Assembly: GCF_014243395.1 (NCBI RefSeq)
Contig: NZ_JACLCP010000002.1
Location: 372,001-436,000 of the forward strand
Origin: Winogradskyella flava
GTDB taxonomy: Bacteria > Bacteroidota > Bacteroidia > Flavobacteriales > Flavobacteriaceae
DNA length: 64,000 bases
Reading direction: 5' to 3'
Below, piece by piece: positions 55,001-62,331 of the stretch; position 1 is the first letter of the stretch; each line of letters opens with the position of its first letter. Both the position numbers and the translations under genes were made by a program. The notes below the pieces were generated by a model. The model had not been told where the DNA came from. It searched no databases and saw only the letters and a list, made by a program, of their open reading frames with translations.

Positions 55001-55591
55001 GAAATAGAAGAGCCATCTTTACATTTAGTACAGAACGAAACTTATATTTCTTATAGAAAAGGCTTTGTGGTTATGCAATCATTAAAGGAATTAATTGGCG
55101 AAGCAACTCTAAATGAATCATTAAAGGAACTTATAAGTTCTAATCAAAAACAAGAGTCAGCACGCTCTATAGATTTTATAAATATAGTACTGTCGATAGT
55201 TGATTTACAAGAACAAAGCTTAATTAATGATTGGTTTAAAAAAAGAATAATATATGATTTGAATATAACTAATGTAGACTATACAAAGTCAGAAAATAGT
55301 ATGTATATGCTAGAAATTGATATTTCTACAAATCGTTTTGAGACTGGTTTAAATGGAGATAAAAGTGAAATTAATACTGATGAAACTTTTACAATTGGCT
55401 TTTATAATAAATACCCAGATGATAATACTGCTTTGCCAGAATTTAGAACTATTAGATTAAAAAAAGGTGAAAATAAAACTAATTTTAAGTTGAAAGATTT
55501 ACCAAAGTATATCATAATTGATCCTATGGTAACGCGTTTAGATGAAGATATTACTGATAATATTTTTGAGATTGATGATGAGCAATTATAG
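52022..55591 (+). CDS. ABC permease fused to M1-family aminopeptidase (cassette)
   Basis: 1189 aa. The N-terminal ~560 residues hold around twelve TM segments in two sets, as in ABC-2 type permeases. Residues ~590-1180 resemble an M1 aminopeptidase: a beta-domain (KTKVLLRPKALKYTVEGVYTIFNN), then VVIHEIGHQWFG (H-E-x-x-H near 931-935) and NETMANYME about 19 residues later, giving the third zinc ligand Glu. It works with the ATPase at 51139, probably in export or surface peptide processing. The stop lies within the cassette's terminal box. Confidence 0.87.
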   Translation: MLLKLIKFELKYHFKQTSYLLFTTLFFLSGVYLGIQEGAINPENKYNIHLFCSLISLASVFQIVFQTGYTVLRDTMNNSAQLIYTTSVSKFQFLYSRYLGIFITSSFSTLLYVLAIFTTILIDPLHIYSAETIEIIDFIWPWLIIILPNVFILTALLFTVALFTKKVPLIFFFGILIFILFWVNNFNIGSPFTGGKLVVDEQTIEKVALFDVLGLCSSYEQTQFWSPLEERTERVKFSGTLAFNRLIWGSLGIVLLLVSYLSFSFKLSESKKGRIKKHRFFKFKSKKQKEILSTPYKPVFVLKKSFKSRLKEFFNLVVIDFKITIFSKTFILLCIVWVGMLLSAMLHNISGQDVYGNVLPTTGLLTGLILEPLAHIGLFLIVFYAGELVWKSRQYNFNEILDAAPTQNSVLLFSKYTALFLLPIFIIVLGILTALLIQISFGYSTIDLKLYLSIFYFGGTSLFIYGILSLFIQQIASNKYLGMLLSLVVIYGLGYGLPSIGFQHPLASIFQLPKVGEGYSDFIGYGQLTNVFNWMSFLWISLALITLLISFKIYKRTSEHRFKNQLKLIVTNWSKLQRLLVLVLLGFVCISSVVIDGKLIPKSYTDDMSFRENYEKNYAKYKGYPLPIVTSVKTKVLLRPKALKYTVEGVYTIFNNTEKPIDTLLVTARNKLDQFSIEDAKIIHKNSALADVKLVVFDPALLPHESKQMSFKTQKSIGDFELQKDIISNGTYLQNSAFEPRFGYIKDLEIVGKGERKKRGLSLEQKKEDLKTYKFENTTRPKQDFETWVTTDKNQIPIAPGQLINQWSTDSTVTYHYKSEVKTDNNISYFSSNYETTVEAYKNVSIEVYYLPKHNTNVSEIIKAAKATLDYGVANFGNYPFDHLRIAEVPLHWKFGGHALPGTIAFQERFFTQDISSPTNGINQLSRVVIHEIGHQWFGQKMSPAPGRGGNMLNETMANYMEAQVLEKMYGKAMVRRLANFSRRRYFNFRSSAEIEEPSLHLVQNETYISYRKGFVVMQSLKELIGEATLNESLKELISSNQKQESARSIDFINIVLSIVDLQEQSLINDWFKKRIIYDLNITNVDYTKSENSMYMLEIDISTNRFETGLNGDKSEINTDETFTIGFYNKYPDDNTALPEFRTIRLKKGENKTNFKLKDLPKYIIIDPMVTRLDEDITDNIFEIDDEQL

Positions 55592-55593
55592 AC

Positions 55594-55747
55594 AACGTGT
55601 TTGTGTATGGTTTGCTTCGCCAATTCGCACTGCGTGCTCTTGTGTTGCGTTGGCTAGGTCTAAATTAGTAAAAGAAAACGAACCAGAGGAAAATCCGCAG
55701 GATTTTCCAAGTACACACAGAACTAGCAATTAATTATACACGGTGTT
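55594..55747 (-). repeat. attC-like cassette repeat, copy 10
   Basis: + strand: AACGTGTTTGTGTATGG, GC-rich insert GCTTCGCCAATTCGCACTGC (55614-55633), TTGCGTTGGCTAGGTCTAAATTAG, GAAAATCCGCAGGATTTTC (perfect hairpin), AGAACTAGCAATTAATTATA, CACGGTGTTG. CAATTATAGACAAC (55583-55596) matches the reverse complement of GTTGCCTATAGT (49240-49251) in 10 of 12 bases, which pairs the ends of the 6.4 kb cassette. Confidence 0.85.
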
Positions 55748-56291
55748 GTAGTGCGTTTTTATTTTCAATTAAAAATTCTTTAGCAATATAATCTGCTACT
55801 TCGTGACTATTGTTCCACTTATTATAAACTTCTAAAGCCCATTTTTTAATTAAATCTTTGCAACTTGTTTCATTAGTTGATTTTTCTATAATATCAGTTG
55901 TTCTAATATTTCCTCTTTCAAGTATTTTAGGTGGATTTAAGTATTCTCCTTGATTATGAAGCTTATATTTATTCAAATAATCACTTAGCTGTGGTGATAA
56001 TTTATAAGTCCATTTGATATTGTACTTGAAAATCAAATGTAATCTTGAAAGATGAAAGTGATTATTCCACCTACCATGAATTTCAGGATGTTGTAATGTG
56101 TGGGCATCTACAATCAGAAATCGATAAATATAATTTTTAGTATCAGAAAAGTCAATTTCTTGAAATCCAAGATTAAAAATTTCTAGACATTCACGGACGC
56201 CATTTTTTGTATTTGCACCGCAAAATTGACATTTTCCGTCTTTTAAAAGCTTAACACCATTTTTTTCTGCGAAATCTGTATAATCCTGCAT
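55734..56291 (-). CDS. DUF5946-like protein with zinc-binding Cys motif (cassette)
   Basis: 185 aa, soluble. CQFCGANTKNGVREC near 22-36 is a Cys-rich start, followed by EIFNLGFQEIDF, LIVDAHTLQHPEIHGRWNNHFHLSRLHLIF and a helical end. This matches my memory of DUF5946: Cys motif, then a conserved DAYxLQHP. Function unknown. The last residues LQHRV and the stop codon lie inside the attC-like repeat, so the repeat supplies the gene's end. It shares a cassette with the gene at 56334. Confidence 0.75.
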   Translation of the reverse strand: MQDYTDFAEKNGVKLLKDGKCQFCGANTKNGVRECLEIFNLGFQEIDFSDTKNYIYRFLIVDAHTLQHPEIHGRWNNHFHLSRLHLIFKYNIKWTYKLSPQLSDYLNKYKLHNQGEYLNPPKILERGNIRTTDIIEKSTNETSCKDLIKKWALEVYNKWNNSHEVADYIAKEFLIENKNALQHRV

Positions 56292-56333
56292 TATCTTGTT
56301 TGCTAAAAAAATGTTTAAAAGTTTACGTTTTTA

Positions 56334-56786
56334 TTAGTGTTCTTCCGAATCATTGAACTGCCATAACACATTTACAAGTTGCCATTTTCCGTTCAGTTTT
56401 ACTATGTGCATGTAATCAATCCAATCATCAGCTATTAATTTTACTGAAGCCACTTTTTTATAAACATCAAGAATAATCACTTCTTTTTTTGGGTTTTCGG
56501 GAAATTTGTCATTTTCTAGATTGTAAGTTTCCGCCAATAAAATCATTGCATCAGTAAATGTTTCCCTCAAATATTCTTTCCCCGTTTTTTTATTAATCCA
56601 AAATGTTCTTTTTACCATTCTAGGATGAGCTGCCCTTTCAAATTGTTCTGGCTGTATGTTATGTTGTGATTCAATATAATCCAATGCAACCTGTTTAATA
56701 TCTAAAGAGTCTTGTTTAGTTTGTCCCTGAATATTGAAAGTTACAAGGAAAAATAGAAAAGTTGTGTAAATGAATGTTCGTTTCAT
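56334..56786 (-). CDS. Secreted NTF2-like (lumazine-binding-like) protein (cassette)
   Basis: 150 aa. Signal peptide (FNIQGQ). Mature part: VALDYIESQHNIQPEQFERAAHP, MILLAETYNL, KKEVIILDVYKKVASVKLI and YMHIVKLNGKWQLVNVLW. This is the pattern of the putative lumazine-binding family, an NTF2-fold protein, with a length of about 130 aa. Periplasmic; ligand unknown. First gene of a two-gene cassette with the DUF5946-like gene. Confidence 0.75.
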   Translation of the reverse strand: MKRTFIYTTFLFFLVTFNIQGQTKQDSLDIKQVALDYIESQHNIQPEQFERAAHPRMVKRTFWINKKTGKEYLRETFTDAMILLAETYNLENDKFPENPKKEVIILDVYKKVASVKLIADDWIDYMHIVKLNGKWQLVNVLWQFNDSEEH

Positions 56787-56830
56787 AATTGTTTTTTGAT
56801 TTTTCTGAATTTGGTTTTAAAATGCACCAT

Positions 56831-56954
56831 AACGTGATTGTATATGGTTTGTTGCGTGGTTTAAGTACCTAATTTAGCAAATAAAAACCAGATAGAAAAT
56901 CCGCGAGGATTTTCGTAAGTAGGCTAGAACTAGCAATAAATTATATACGGTGTT
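56831..56954 (-). repeat. attC-like cassette repeat, copy 11 (best preserved)
   Basis: + strand: AACGTGATTGTATATGG, TTGCGTGGTTTAAGTACCTAATTTAGC, GATAGAAAATCCGCGAGGATTTTCG (central hairpin), GGCTAGAACTAGC (small hairpin GCTAG-AA-CTAGC), AATAAATTATATACGGTGTTGG. Boxes: ATGCACCATAAC (56822-56833) pairs with ACGCACTACAAC of the downstream cassette end in 9 of 12 bases; GTTGGCAGTAGT (56952-56963) pairs with 58249-58260. Confidence 0.85.
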
Positions 56955-56973
56955 GGCAGTAGTGTTTTTTCTG

Positions 56974-58209
56974 CTAATTTATCCTGATTTTGTCCAACAG
57001 CATTTGAGCTTCAATATTTTCGCTGTCCATTTTTAAGGCTTTTTCTAAATGTTTAATTGCCTTGTCCGTTTCTTTTTCATAAAAATAGCTCCTCCCAATT
57101 AAGAAGTTCAAATAGGAAGATTCAATATTCTTGTCAATAAGTTCCTCCGCCAATTTAATAACTTCTAATTCTTGCCCAAGATTACTCAACATTCCTATAG
57201 CACTTTCCCAGTCTTTAACGCTGAAAGAATCAGGTTTTATAATCGATTTCAATTCTAAATTATCTCTTAAGAAGTAAAAAGCGGGAAGATTAGTTTTCCA
57301 ATTCGAATTTTCTGCAAGCCCTTTCTTTATCCAATTAACTGCGGAATTCTCATTTCCTACTGCGATGTTTGCACCTGCAATCTTCGAATACATTCCAGTC
57401 CAACCATTAAGCATGGATTCTGCCTCTGTCAATTTTTGTTTTGCTCTTTCCAAATTCCCCTCTCTTTTTGCATAAAGGGCTTGGTTTAATCGTATTCTTC
57501 CATAATGGTAGTTCATTAAAGTTTGTAATTCCTCAACTGGATTTTTAGAATTATCAACACGAAGGTCGATTTGGTTATACCATTCATTGTTTGCTCCTTT
57601 TACAACAACTGCGGCTGATTGTTTTCCTGAAATCTGTCCACCAGCATTTTGCCCAGCGATAAGGCTTTTCAAAAGTCGTTCAGCTAATGTTCCTTTGGAA
57701 TTTTCAAAAGTACTTGACATACTCGATAGTACTTCATCGGCAAGCTGATTGCCCATTACAACGTAATTTGTTCCTAAAATTTGTGATGCTTTTCCATTCC
57801 AATATTTAAGAGATTTACCAGTAAAAGCAAAAACATTTCCTTTCGCGTCTATTCCAGAAACTTGTCTATAATTAGCTTGTGAATCACCATTTTTTACTTC
57901 TGTAATCGCCTGTTTGATTGACTTTCCCTTTTTAAGGTTTTCGAATCCTTGAGTTGCATACTTTGGTTCGGTTTCTGCAATTACAGAAAACGCTCCAAGT
58001 TCAGGCTCAATGTAAATTGTCGAATTCCCGACATAGATGTTGTTTGTAGCAACTGCAATTCCCCATTCTTTAGCGTTTTCGTCATAGGCTAGAATAGAAA
58101 AGGTTGAATTTATATTTTTCTCGGTCAATAAACTTGGCAAATTCTGTCCATAAGTCGATAATGTTCCTATTAATAATAGAGTTAGTAAAATCTTTTTGTG
58201 ATTTTTCAT
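56974..58209 (-). CDS. DUF1028 secreted protein with TPR tail (cassette)
   Basis: 411 aa. Signal peptide (TLSTYGQ). Residues ~30-240 are DUF1028, related to Ntn hydrolases: STFSILAYDENAKEWGIAVATNN, then GAFSVIAETEP and GKSIKQAITEVKNGD, GKQSAAVVVKG. The C-terminal ~170 residues have tetratricopeptide-like repeats (SYFYEKETDKAIKHLEKALKMD). Probably a periplasmic peptidase-like enzyme; the substrate is unknown. A single-gene cassette, the outermost of the large cluster. Confidence 0.83.
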   Translation of the reverse strand: MKNHKKILLTLLLIGTLSTYGQNLPSLLTEKNINSTFSILAYDENAKEWGIAVATNNIYVGNSTIYIEPELGAFSVIAETEPKYATQGFENLKKGKSIKQAITEVKNGDSQANYRQVSGIDAKGNVFAFTGKSLKYWNGKASQILGTNYVVMGNQLADEVLSSMSSTFENSKGTLAERLLKSLIAGQNAGGQISGKQSAAVVVKGANNEWYNQIDLRVDNSKNPVEELQTLMNYHYGRIRLNQALYAKREGNLERAKQKLTEAESMLNGWTGMYSKIAGANIAVGNENSAVNWIKKGLAENSNWKTNLPAFYFLRDNLELKSIIKPDSFSVKDWESAIGMLSNLGQELEVIKLAEELIDKNIESSYLNFLIGRSYFYEKETDKAIKHLEKALKMDSENIEAQMLLDKIRIN

Positions 58210-58248
58210 TTGATTGTTTTTTGATTGATGAATGATGTTTGTTCTGGC

Positions 58249-58345
58249 ATTACCGCCAACTTGTTATATGATCATAAAAATAGCACTTTATAACTATAAA
58301 TCTCGGGATAAGAGCGGTTTTTTGTCGCTGTTATCCGTAGCCAAC
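58249..58345 (-). repeat. Outer end of the large cassette cluster
   Basis: ATTACCGCCAAC (58249-58260) is the terminal box paired with repeat copy 11 (10 of 12). Next come TTGTTATATGATCA, as at 30169, and a hairpin with arms GGATAAGAGCG and CGCTGTTATCC (58312-58343), 10 of 11 paired. It may be an incomplete attC site or a former attI-type end. No integrase gene is near. Confidence 0.5.
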
Positions 58346-58430
58346 CTAACTGATAACTCCAATTCATGCTATAAGCAATCTTACACATTTTCTAAACCAA
58401 ATACACTTTAAATTAAATGACATTCTTCAG

Positions 58431-58459
58431 TTTTTAAACCACCAAAATCTGTAATTTTG
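58431..58459 (+). promoter_or_regulatory. fumC promoter (TTTT-N17-TAATTTTG)
   Basis: TAATTTTG at 58452-58459 fits the -7 box. A TTTTT at 58431 stands in for the -33 box. The ATG is 24 bases downstream. Confidence 0.55.
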
Positions 58460-58482
58460 TAAAGCTTTTAAACTTACAGATT

Positions 58483-59880
58483 ATGACTTACAGAATAGAA
58501 AAAGATACCATGGGCGAGGTTAAAGTGCCTGCCGATAAACTTTGGGGCGCACAAACTGAGCGTTCCCGTAATAATTTTAAAATTGGTGCGCCAGGTTCCA
58601 TGCCACTAGAGGTCGTTTATGGTTTTGCTTACCTTAAAAAAGCTGCTGCCTATACCAATTGTGAGTTAGGTGTATTGTCTAAAGAGAAACGCGATTTGAT
58701 CGCTCAGGTCTGTGATGAGATTTTAGAAGGTAAACACGATGATCAATTTCCCTTAGTGATTTGGCAAACAGGCTCTGGCACACAAAGTAACATGAATGTC
58801 AATGAAGTGGTTGCCAACAGGGCACATCAAATTGCTGGTAAAGTGATTGGTGAGGGTGAGAAAACCATTCAACCTAACGATGATGTGAATAAATCGCAAT
58901 CGTCTAACGATACCTTTCCAACAGGTATGCATATTGCGGCTTATAAAAAGGTGGTGAAAACCACCATTCCAGGTGTCATACAACTGCGTAACACGCTTCA
59001 TAATAAATCCTTGGAATTTAAGGATTGCGTAAAAATTGGTCGTACACATTTAATGGATGCTACACCATTAACATTGGGTCAAGAGTTTTCTGGTTATGTC
59101 TCACAATTAGATCATGGTTTAAAAGCCTTGGAAAATACCTTGGCACATCTCAGCGAATTGGCATTAGGTGGAACGGCCGTTGGTACTGGATTGAATACGC
59201 CAGAGGGTTATGATGTGTTGGTCGCCAAGTATATTGCAGAGTTTACAAACCTACCCTTTGTTACGGCAGAGAATAAATTTGAAGCCTTGGCAGCGCACGA
59301 TGCTATTGTAGAAACACATGGTGCATTAAAACAATTGGCCGTGTCGCTAAACAAAATTGCCAATGATATTAGAATGATGGCGTCTGGCCCACGTTCGGGT
59401 ATTGGTGAAATCATTATTCCTGCTAATGAGCCGGGAAGTTCTATTATGCCAGGAAAAGTGAATCCAACTCAGTGCGAAGCCCTAACTATGGTTTGCGCAC
59501 AAGTAATGGGTAATGATGTGGCCGTGACCGTTGGTGGTACACAAGGCCATTACGAGCTTAATGTTTTTAAACCTATGATGGCAGCAAATTTGCTACAATC
59601 CGCACAGCTTATTGGTGATGCCTGTGTAAGCTTTGATGTGAATTGTGCACAAGGTATCGAACCTAACCACGCTGTCATTAAGGAACTATTAAATAACTCC
59701 TTAATGCTCGTAACCGCTTTAAATACCAAAATCGGTTATTATAAAGCTGCAGAAATTGCAAATACTGCTCATAAAAACGGTACCACCTTAAAAGAAGAGG
59801 CCATTAACTTAGGTTACGTCACTGCAGAAGACTATGACGACTGGGTAAAACCAGAAGATATGGTGGGTAGCATGAAATAG
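58483..59880 (+). CDS. fumC: Class II fumarate hydratase
   Basis: 465 aa, normal size. [17 protein letters not shown] is the fumarase/aspartase signature with the catalytic loop. [22 protein letters not shown] and [20 protein letters not shown] are other class II blocks. It turns fumarate into malate in the TCA cycle, in the cytoplasm. Single gene with its own promoter and terminator. Confidence 0.96.
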   Translation: MTYRIEKDTMGEVKVPADKLWGAQTERSRNNFKIGAPGSMPLEVVYGFAYLKKAAAYTNCELGVLSKEKRDLIAQVCDEILEGKHDDQFPLVIWQTGSGTQSNMNVNEVVANRAHQIAGKVIGEGEKTIQPNDDVNKSQSSNDTFPTGMHIAAYKKVVKTTIPGVIQLRNTLHNKSLEFKDCVKIGRTHLMDATPLTLGQEFSGYVSQLDHGLKALENTLAHLSELALGGTAVGTGLNTPEGYDVLVAKYIAEFTNLPFVTAENKFEALAAHDAIVETHGALKQLAVSLNKIANDIRMMASGPRSGIGEIIIPANEPGSSIMPGKVNPTQCEALTMVCAQVMGNDVAVTVGGTQGHYELNVFKPMMAANLLQSAQLIGDACVSFDVNCAQGIEPNHAVIKELLNNSLMLVTALNTKIGYYKAAEIANTAHKNGTTLKEEAINLGYVTAEDYDDWVKPEDMVGSMK

Positions 59881-59988
59881 TGTAATACCATAATATTGAA
59901 AATCGTTAGGTTGAGTGTTCCGAAGTTTTTAATAGGAATCTATCAATAATTATGGCTTACGATACTTTGCTGATAAATCATTAAAGAA

Positions 59989-60018
59989 AACGCTAGTTGA
60001 ACCACTAGCGTTTTTTTT
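59989..60018 (+). terminator. Intrinsic terminator after fumC
   Basis: AACGCTAG and CTAGCG(TT) around an 8-base loop, followed by eight T residues. Confidence 0.88.
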
Positions 60019-60057
60019 ATTCAAAAAAAAGCGGGAACTTTACAAAAAGCCTACGTC

Positions 60058-61326
60058 ATGTCTATACTTATTACCAATATAAAGCAATTACTACAGGTTC
60101 ATGATAACAATGTCCTTGTCGTCAAGGGAAAGGACATGAAGTCCCTTCCAATCATTGAAAATGCATATTTGTATATAGAACATGATACCATTATAGAATA
60201 TGGTGAGATGAAGCATTGTGAAGGTATTGAAGCTGAAACAACTGTTGATGCCACCGGTAAGATCGTATTGCCATCTTGGTGCGATTCCCATACGCATATG
60301 GTCTATGCAGGCAATAGAACATTAGAATTTGTAGATCGTATAAATGGTTTGAGCTATGCTGAAATTGCGAATCGTGGTGGCGGTATCTTAAATTCTGCTA
60401 AAGTGCTTCAAGAAACTTCTGAAGACGATTTATATGAGCAATCCATACAACGAATGGAAGCGCTTATTAGAATGGGAACCTGTGCTTTTGAAATTAAAAC
60501 GGGTTATGGACTTACCGTTGATGCTGAATTAAAAATGTTGCGCGTTATTAAACGAATTAAGCAAGAAAGCTTGGCGAAGATAACACCCACGCTTTTAGCA
60601 GCACACGCCATACCAGAAGCATTCCGAGCGAAAAAAGAAGACTACATAAAACAGATTACCGAAGAACTCATTCCAAAAGCTTCAAAACTAAATGTTGCAC
60701 ATTATATCGATGTATTTTGTGAAGAGGGTTACTTTGATATTGCTGACACTGAAGCTGTTTTAAAAGCTGGTGCCAAACATCAGATGCGACCAAAACTACA
60801 TGTCAACCAATTTAATATTCTGGGAGGTGTAGCGCTAGGTGCAAAATACAATGCGCTGTCCGTGGATCATCTTGAAGAACTGAACGATGCTGATGTCAAA
60901 GCCTTGAAAGGCAGTGATACCATACCTGTGGCTTTACCCGGTTGCTCCTACTTTTTAAGTATTCCATATACACCAGCAAGACAACTCATTGATGCTGGAT
61001 TGCCCTTAGCCATAGCGACAGATTATAATCCTGGATCTGCGCCAAGTGGCAATATGAATTTTATTGTAGGTGCCGCTTGCGTGAAATTAAAAATGACTCC
61101 CGAAGAAGCCATTAATGCAGCAACCGTAAATGGTGCTTATGCCATGGGTATTAGTAATATGTATGGCAGCATTACAAGAGGGAAAAAAGCGAATCTTATT
61201 ATAACCAAACCTTTGCATCATTATAACGAGATACCATACGCCTTTGCACATGATCCTGTAGATCAAGTCATAATAAATGGTCAACTTAAGAACATAAAAA
61301 ATCCGGAAGAAAACTTCCGGATTTAG
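60058..61326 (+). CDS. hutI: Imidazolonepropionase
   Basis: 422 aa. LPSWCDSHTHMVYAGNR (H-x-H zinc site), GLSYAEIANRGGGI, AFEIKTGYGL, LLAAHAIPEAF, LHVNQFN and ATDYNPGSAPSGNM are the HutI blocks. It opens the imidazolone ring in the third step of histidine breakdown, in the cytoplasm. The last ~9 codons also form a terminator stem-loop for the opposite strand. hutG follows after an inverted gene; hutH and hutU are not in this window. Confidence 0.95.
   Translation: MSILITNIKQLLQVHDNNVLVVKGKDMKSLPIIENAYLYIEHDTIIEYGEMKHCEGIEAETTVDATGKIVLPSWCDSHTHMVYAGNRTLEFVDRINGLSYAEIANRGGGILNSAKVLQETSEDDLYEQSIQRMEALIRMGTCAFEIKTGYGLTVDAELKMLRVIKRIKQESLAKITPTLLAAHAIPEAFRAKKEDYIKQITEELIPKASKLNVAHYIDVFCEEGYFDIADTEAVLKAGAKHQMRPKLHVNQFNILGGVALGAKYNALSVDHLEELNDADVKALKGSDTIPVALPGCSYFLSIPYTPARQLIDAGLPLAIATDYNPGSAPSGNMNFIVGAACVKLKMTPEEAINAATVNGAYAMGISNMYGSITRGKKANLIITKPLHHYNEIPYAFAHDPVDQVIINGQLKNIKNPEENFRI
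61295..61322 (-). terminator. Intrinsic terminator inside the 3' end of hutI
   Basis: ATCCGGAAG / CTTCCGGAT, 9-bp perfect stem with a 4-base loop. On the minus strand a TTTTTTA run follows, so it ends the transcript of the 61353 gene while coding for the NPEENFR tail of HutI. Confidence 0.75.
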
Positions 61327-61352
61327 CTATCAATCAATCAAATAATCAATTC

Positions 61353-62237
61353 TTATTTCATAGTAAACTCAGAAGAAGAAATCAACTCTTTATCATTAAA
61401 GACATTCACTTTGTAGCGACCTTCCTCAAATTTAGAATCGTCTAATCTAGCTACGTACTCGCAAATGTTTAAGTTTCTGTTCTCGTAGTTAAAACGACTA
61501 ATCAAACTATAGTTTAATACCTGATCTTCAAACTGAACTTGGTCATTAGAACCTAATACATTATTGTTAGGATCAATCACTTGAACATATAGTTCCTTAT
61601 CACCTGCTTCAGTCAAGGTGTTCTTAGCTACTGTAAAGCAAACTTTAATTTTATCACTTCGTCTTGCACGTTCTGTTGGAATTTGCTTTCCACTACTTCT
61701 CTCAATAACACCCATACCTACAAGTCCTACAGTTTGTAATGCCGCTGCATCTTCTACTACTGTAGTTAACTCCGTATTTTGTACCAATAAAGAATCCGTA
61801 AATACTGTACGTTCTGCTAACTGAACTTGTGTGCTGTCTAAAGATGTCGCCAAATATTCGTTTTCAACCTTTAAACGATCGTTTTCAACCAATAGTTCAT
61901 CCATTTCTTCTTGTAATGCCAAGAACTTCTTTTTGTATCTCCATAAGCTATTCACACTATTTTGAGACACTTTTAAAGAATCCATTAAACCTTGGATACG
62001 ATCTCTGGCATCTACTAGATCTTGATCCTTTACTTCGCTAGCAGCAATGGCTTCGTCATATTGCTTAGCCATGTTGTTAAGATCGTTCATTACTTGTTGC
62101 TTTTCAGTAGTAAGCGTTTTTTCTGATTCCTGCTTTTCAGTATATAATTTAGAGGTATAAAACGCAGTTCCTAAAAATAACACTAATAAAATACCTAATC
62201 CAACTTTAAGACCTGTACTTGATTTTTGTGTTTCCAT
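61353..62237 (-). CDS. Membrane-anchored coiled-coil protein
   Basis: 294 aa. One TM helix at 9-27 (VGLGILLVLFLGTAFYTSKLY). Then a long coiled coil (~30-150) with heptads in KTLTTEKQQVMNDLNNMAKQ and FLALQEEMDELLVENDRLKVENEYLATSL. A C-terminal beta-rich domain (~200-290) has KIKVCFTVAKNTLTEAGDKELYV and RYKVNVFNDKELI. Probably a periplasmic-facing structural protein. Found in Flavobacteriia without a firm name. Its terminator is inside hutI. Confidence 0.78.
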   Translation of the reverse strand: METQKSSTGLKVGLGILLVLFLGTAFYTSKLYTEKQESEKTLTTEKQQVMNDLNNMAKQYDEAIAASEVKDQDLVDARDRIQGLMDSLKVSQNSVNSLWRYKKKFLALQEEMDELLVENDRLKVENEYLATSLDSTQVQLAERTVFTDSLLVQNTELTTVVEDAAALQTVGLVGMGVIERSSGKQIPTERARRSDKIKVCFTVAKNTLTEAGDKELYVQVIDPNNNVLGSNDQVQFEDQVLNYSLISRFNYENRNLNICEYVARLDDSKFEEGRYKVNVFNDKELISSSEFTMK

Positions 62238-62331
62238 AAATTTATTGTTTTAAATTATAATTAATCTTGTTTTTTACTTAGTTCGAGTTTAACGTAAAAG
62301 CTGTACATTTATTTTTTAATTACTTATCCAA

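Noticed and set aside
55542..55733. Open frame of 63 codons over the end of the M1-peptidase gene
   Set aside because: It overlaps a well-supported gene and repeat copy 10; a shadow frame.
43435..58345. CRISPR array
   Set aside because: The repeats are 125-200 bp, imperfect and separated by genes; there are no short identical direct repeats with uniform spacers and no cas genes.
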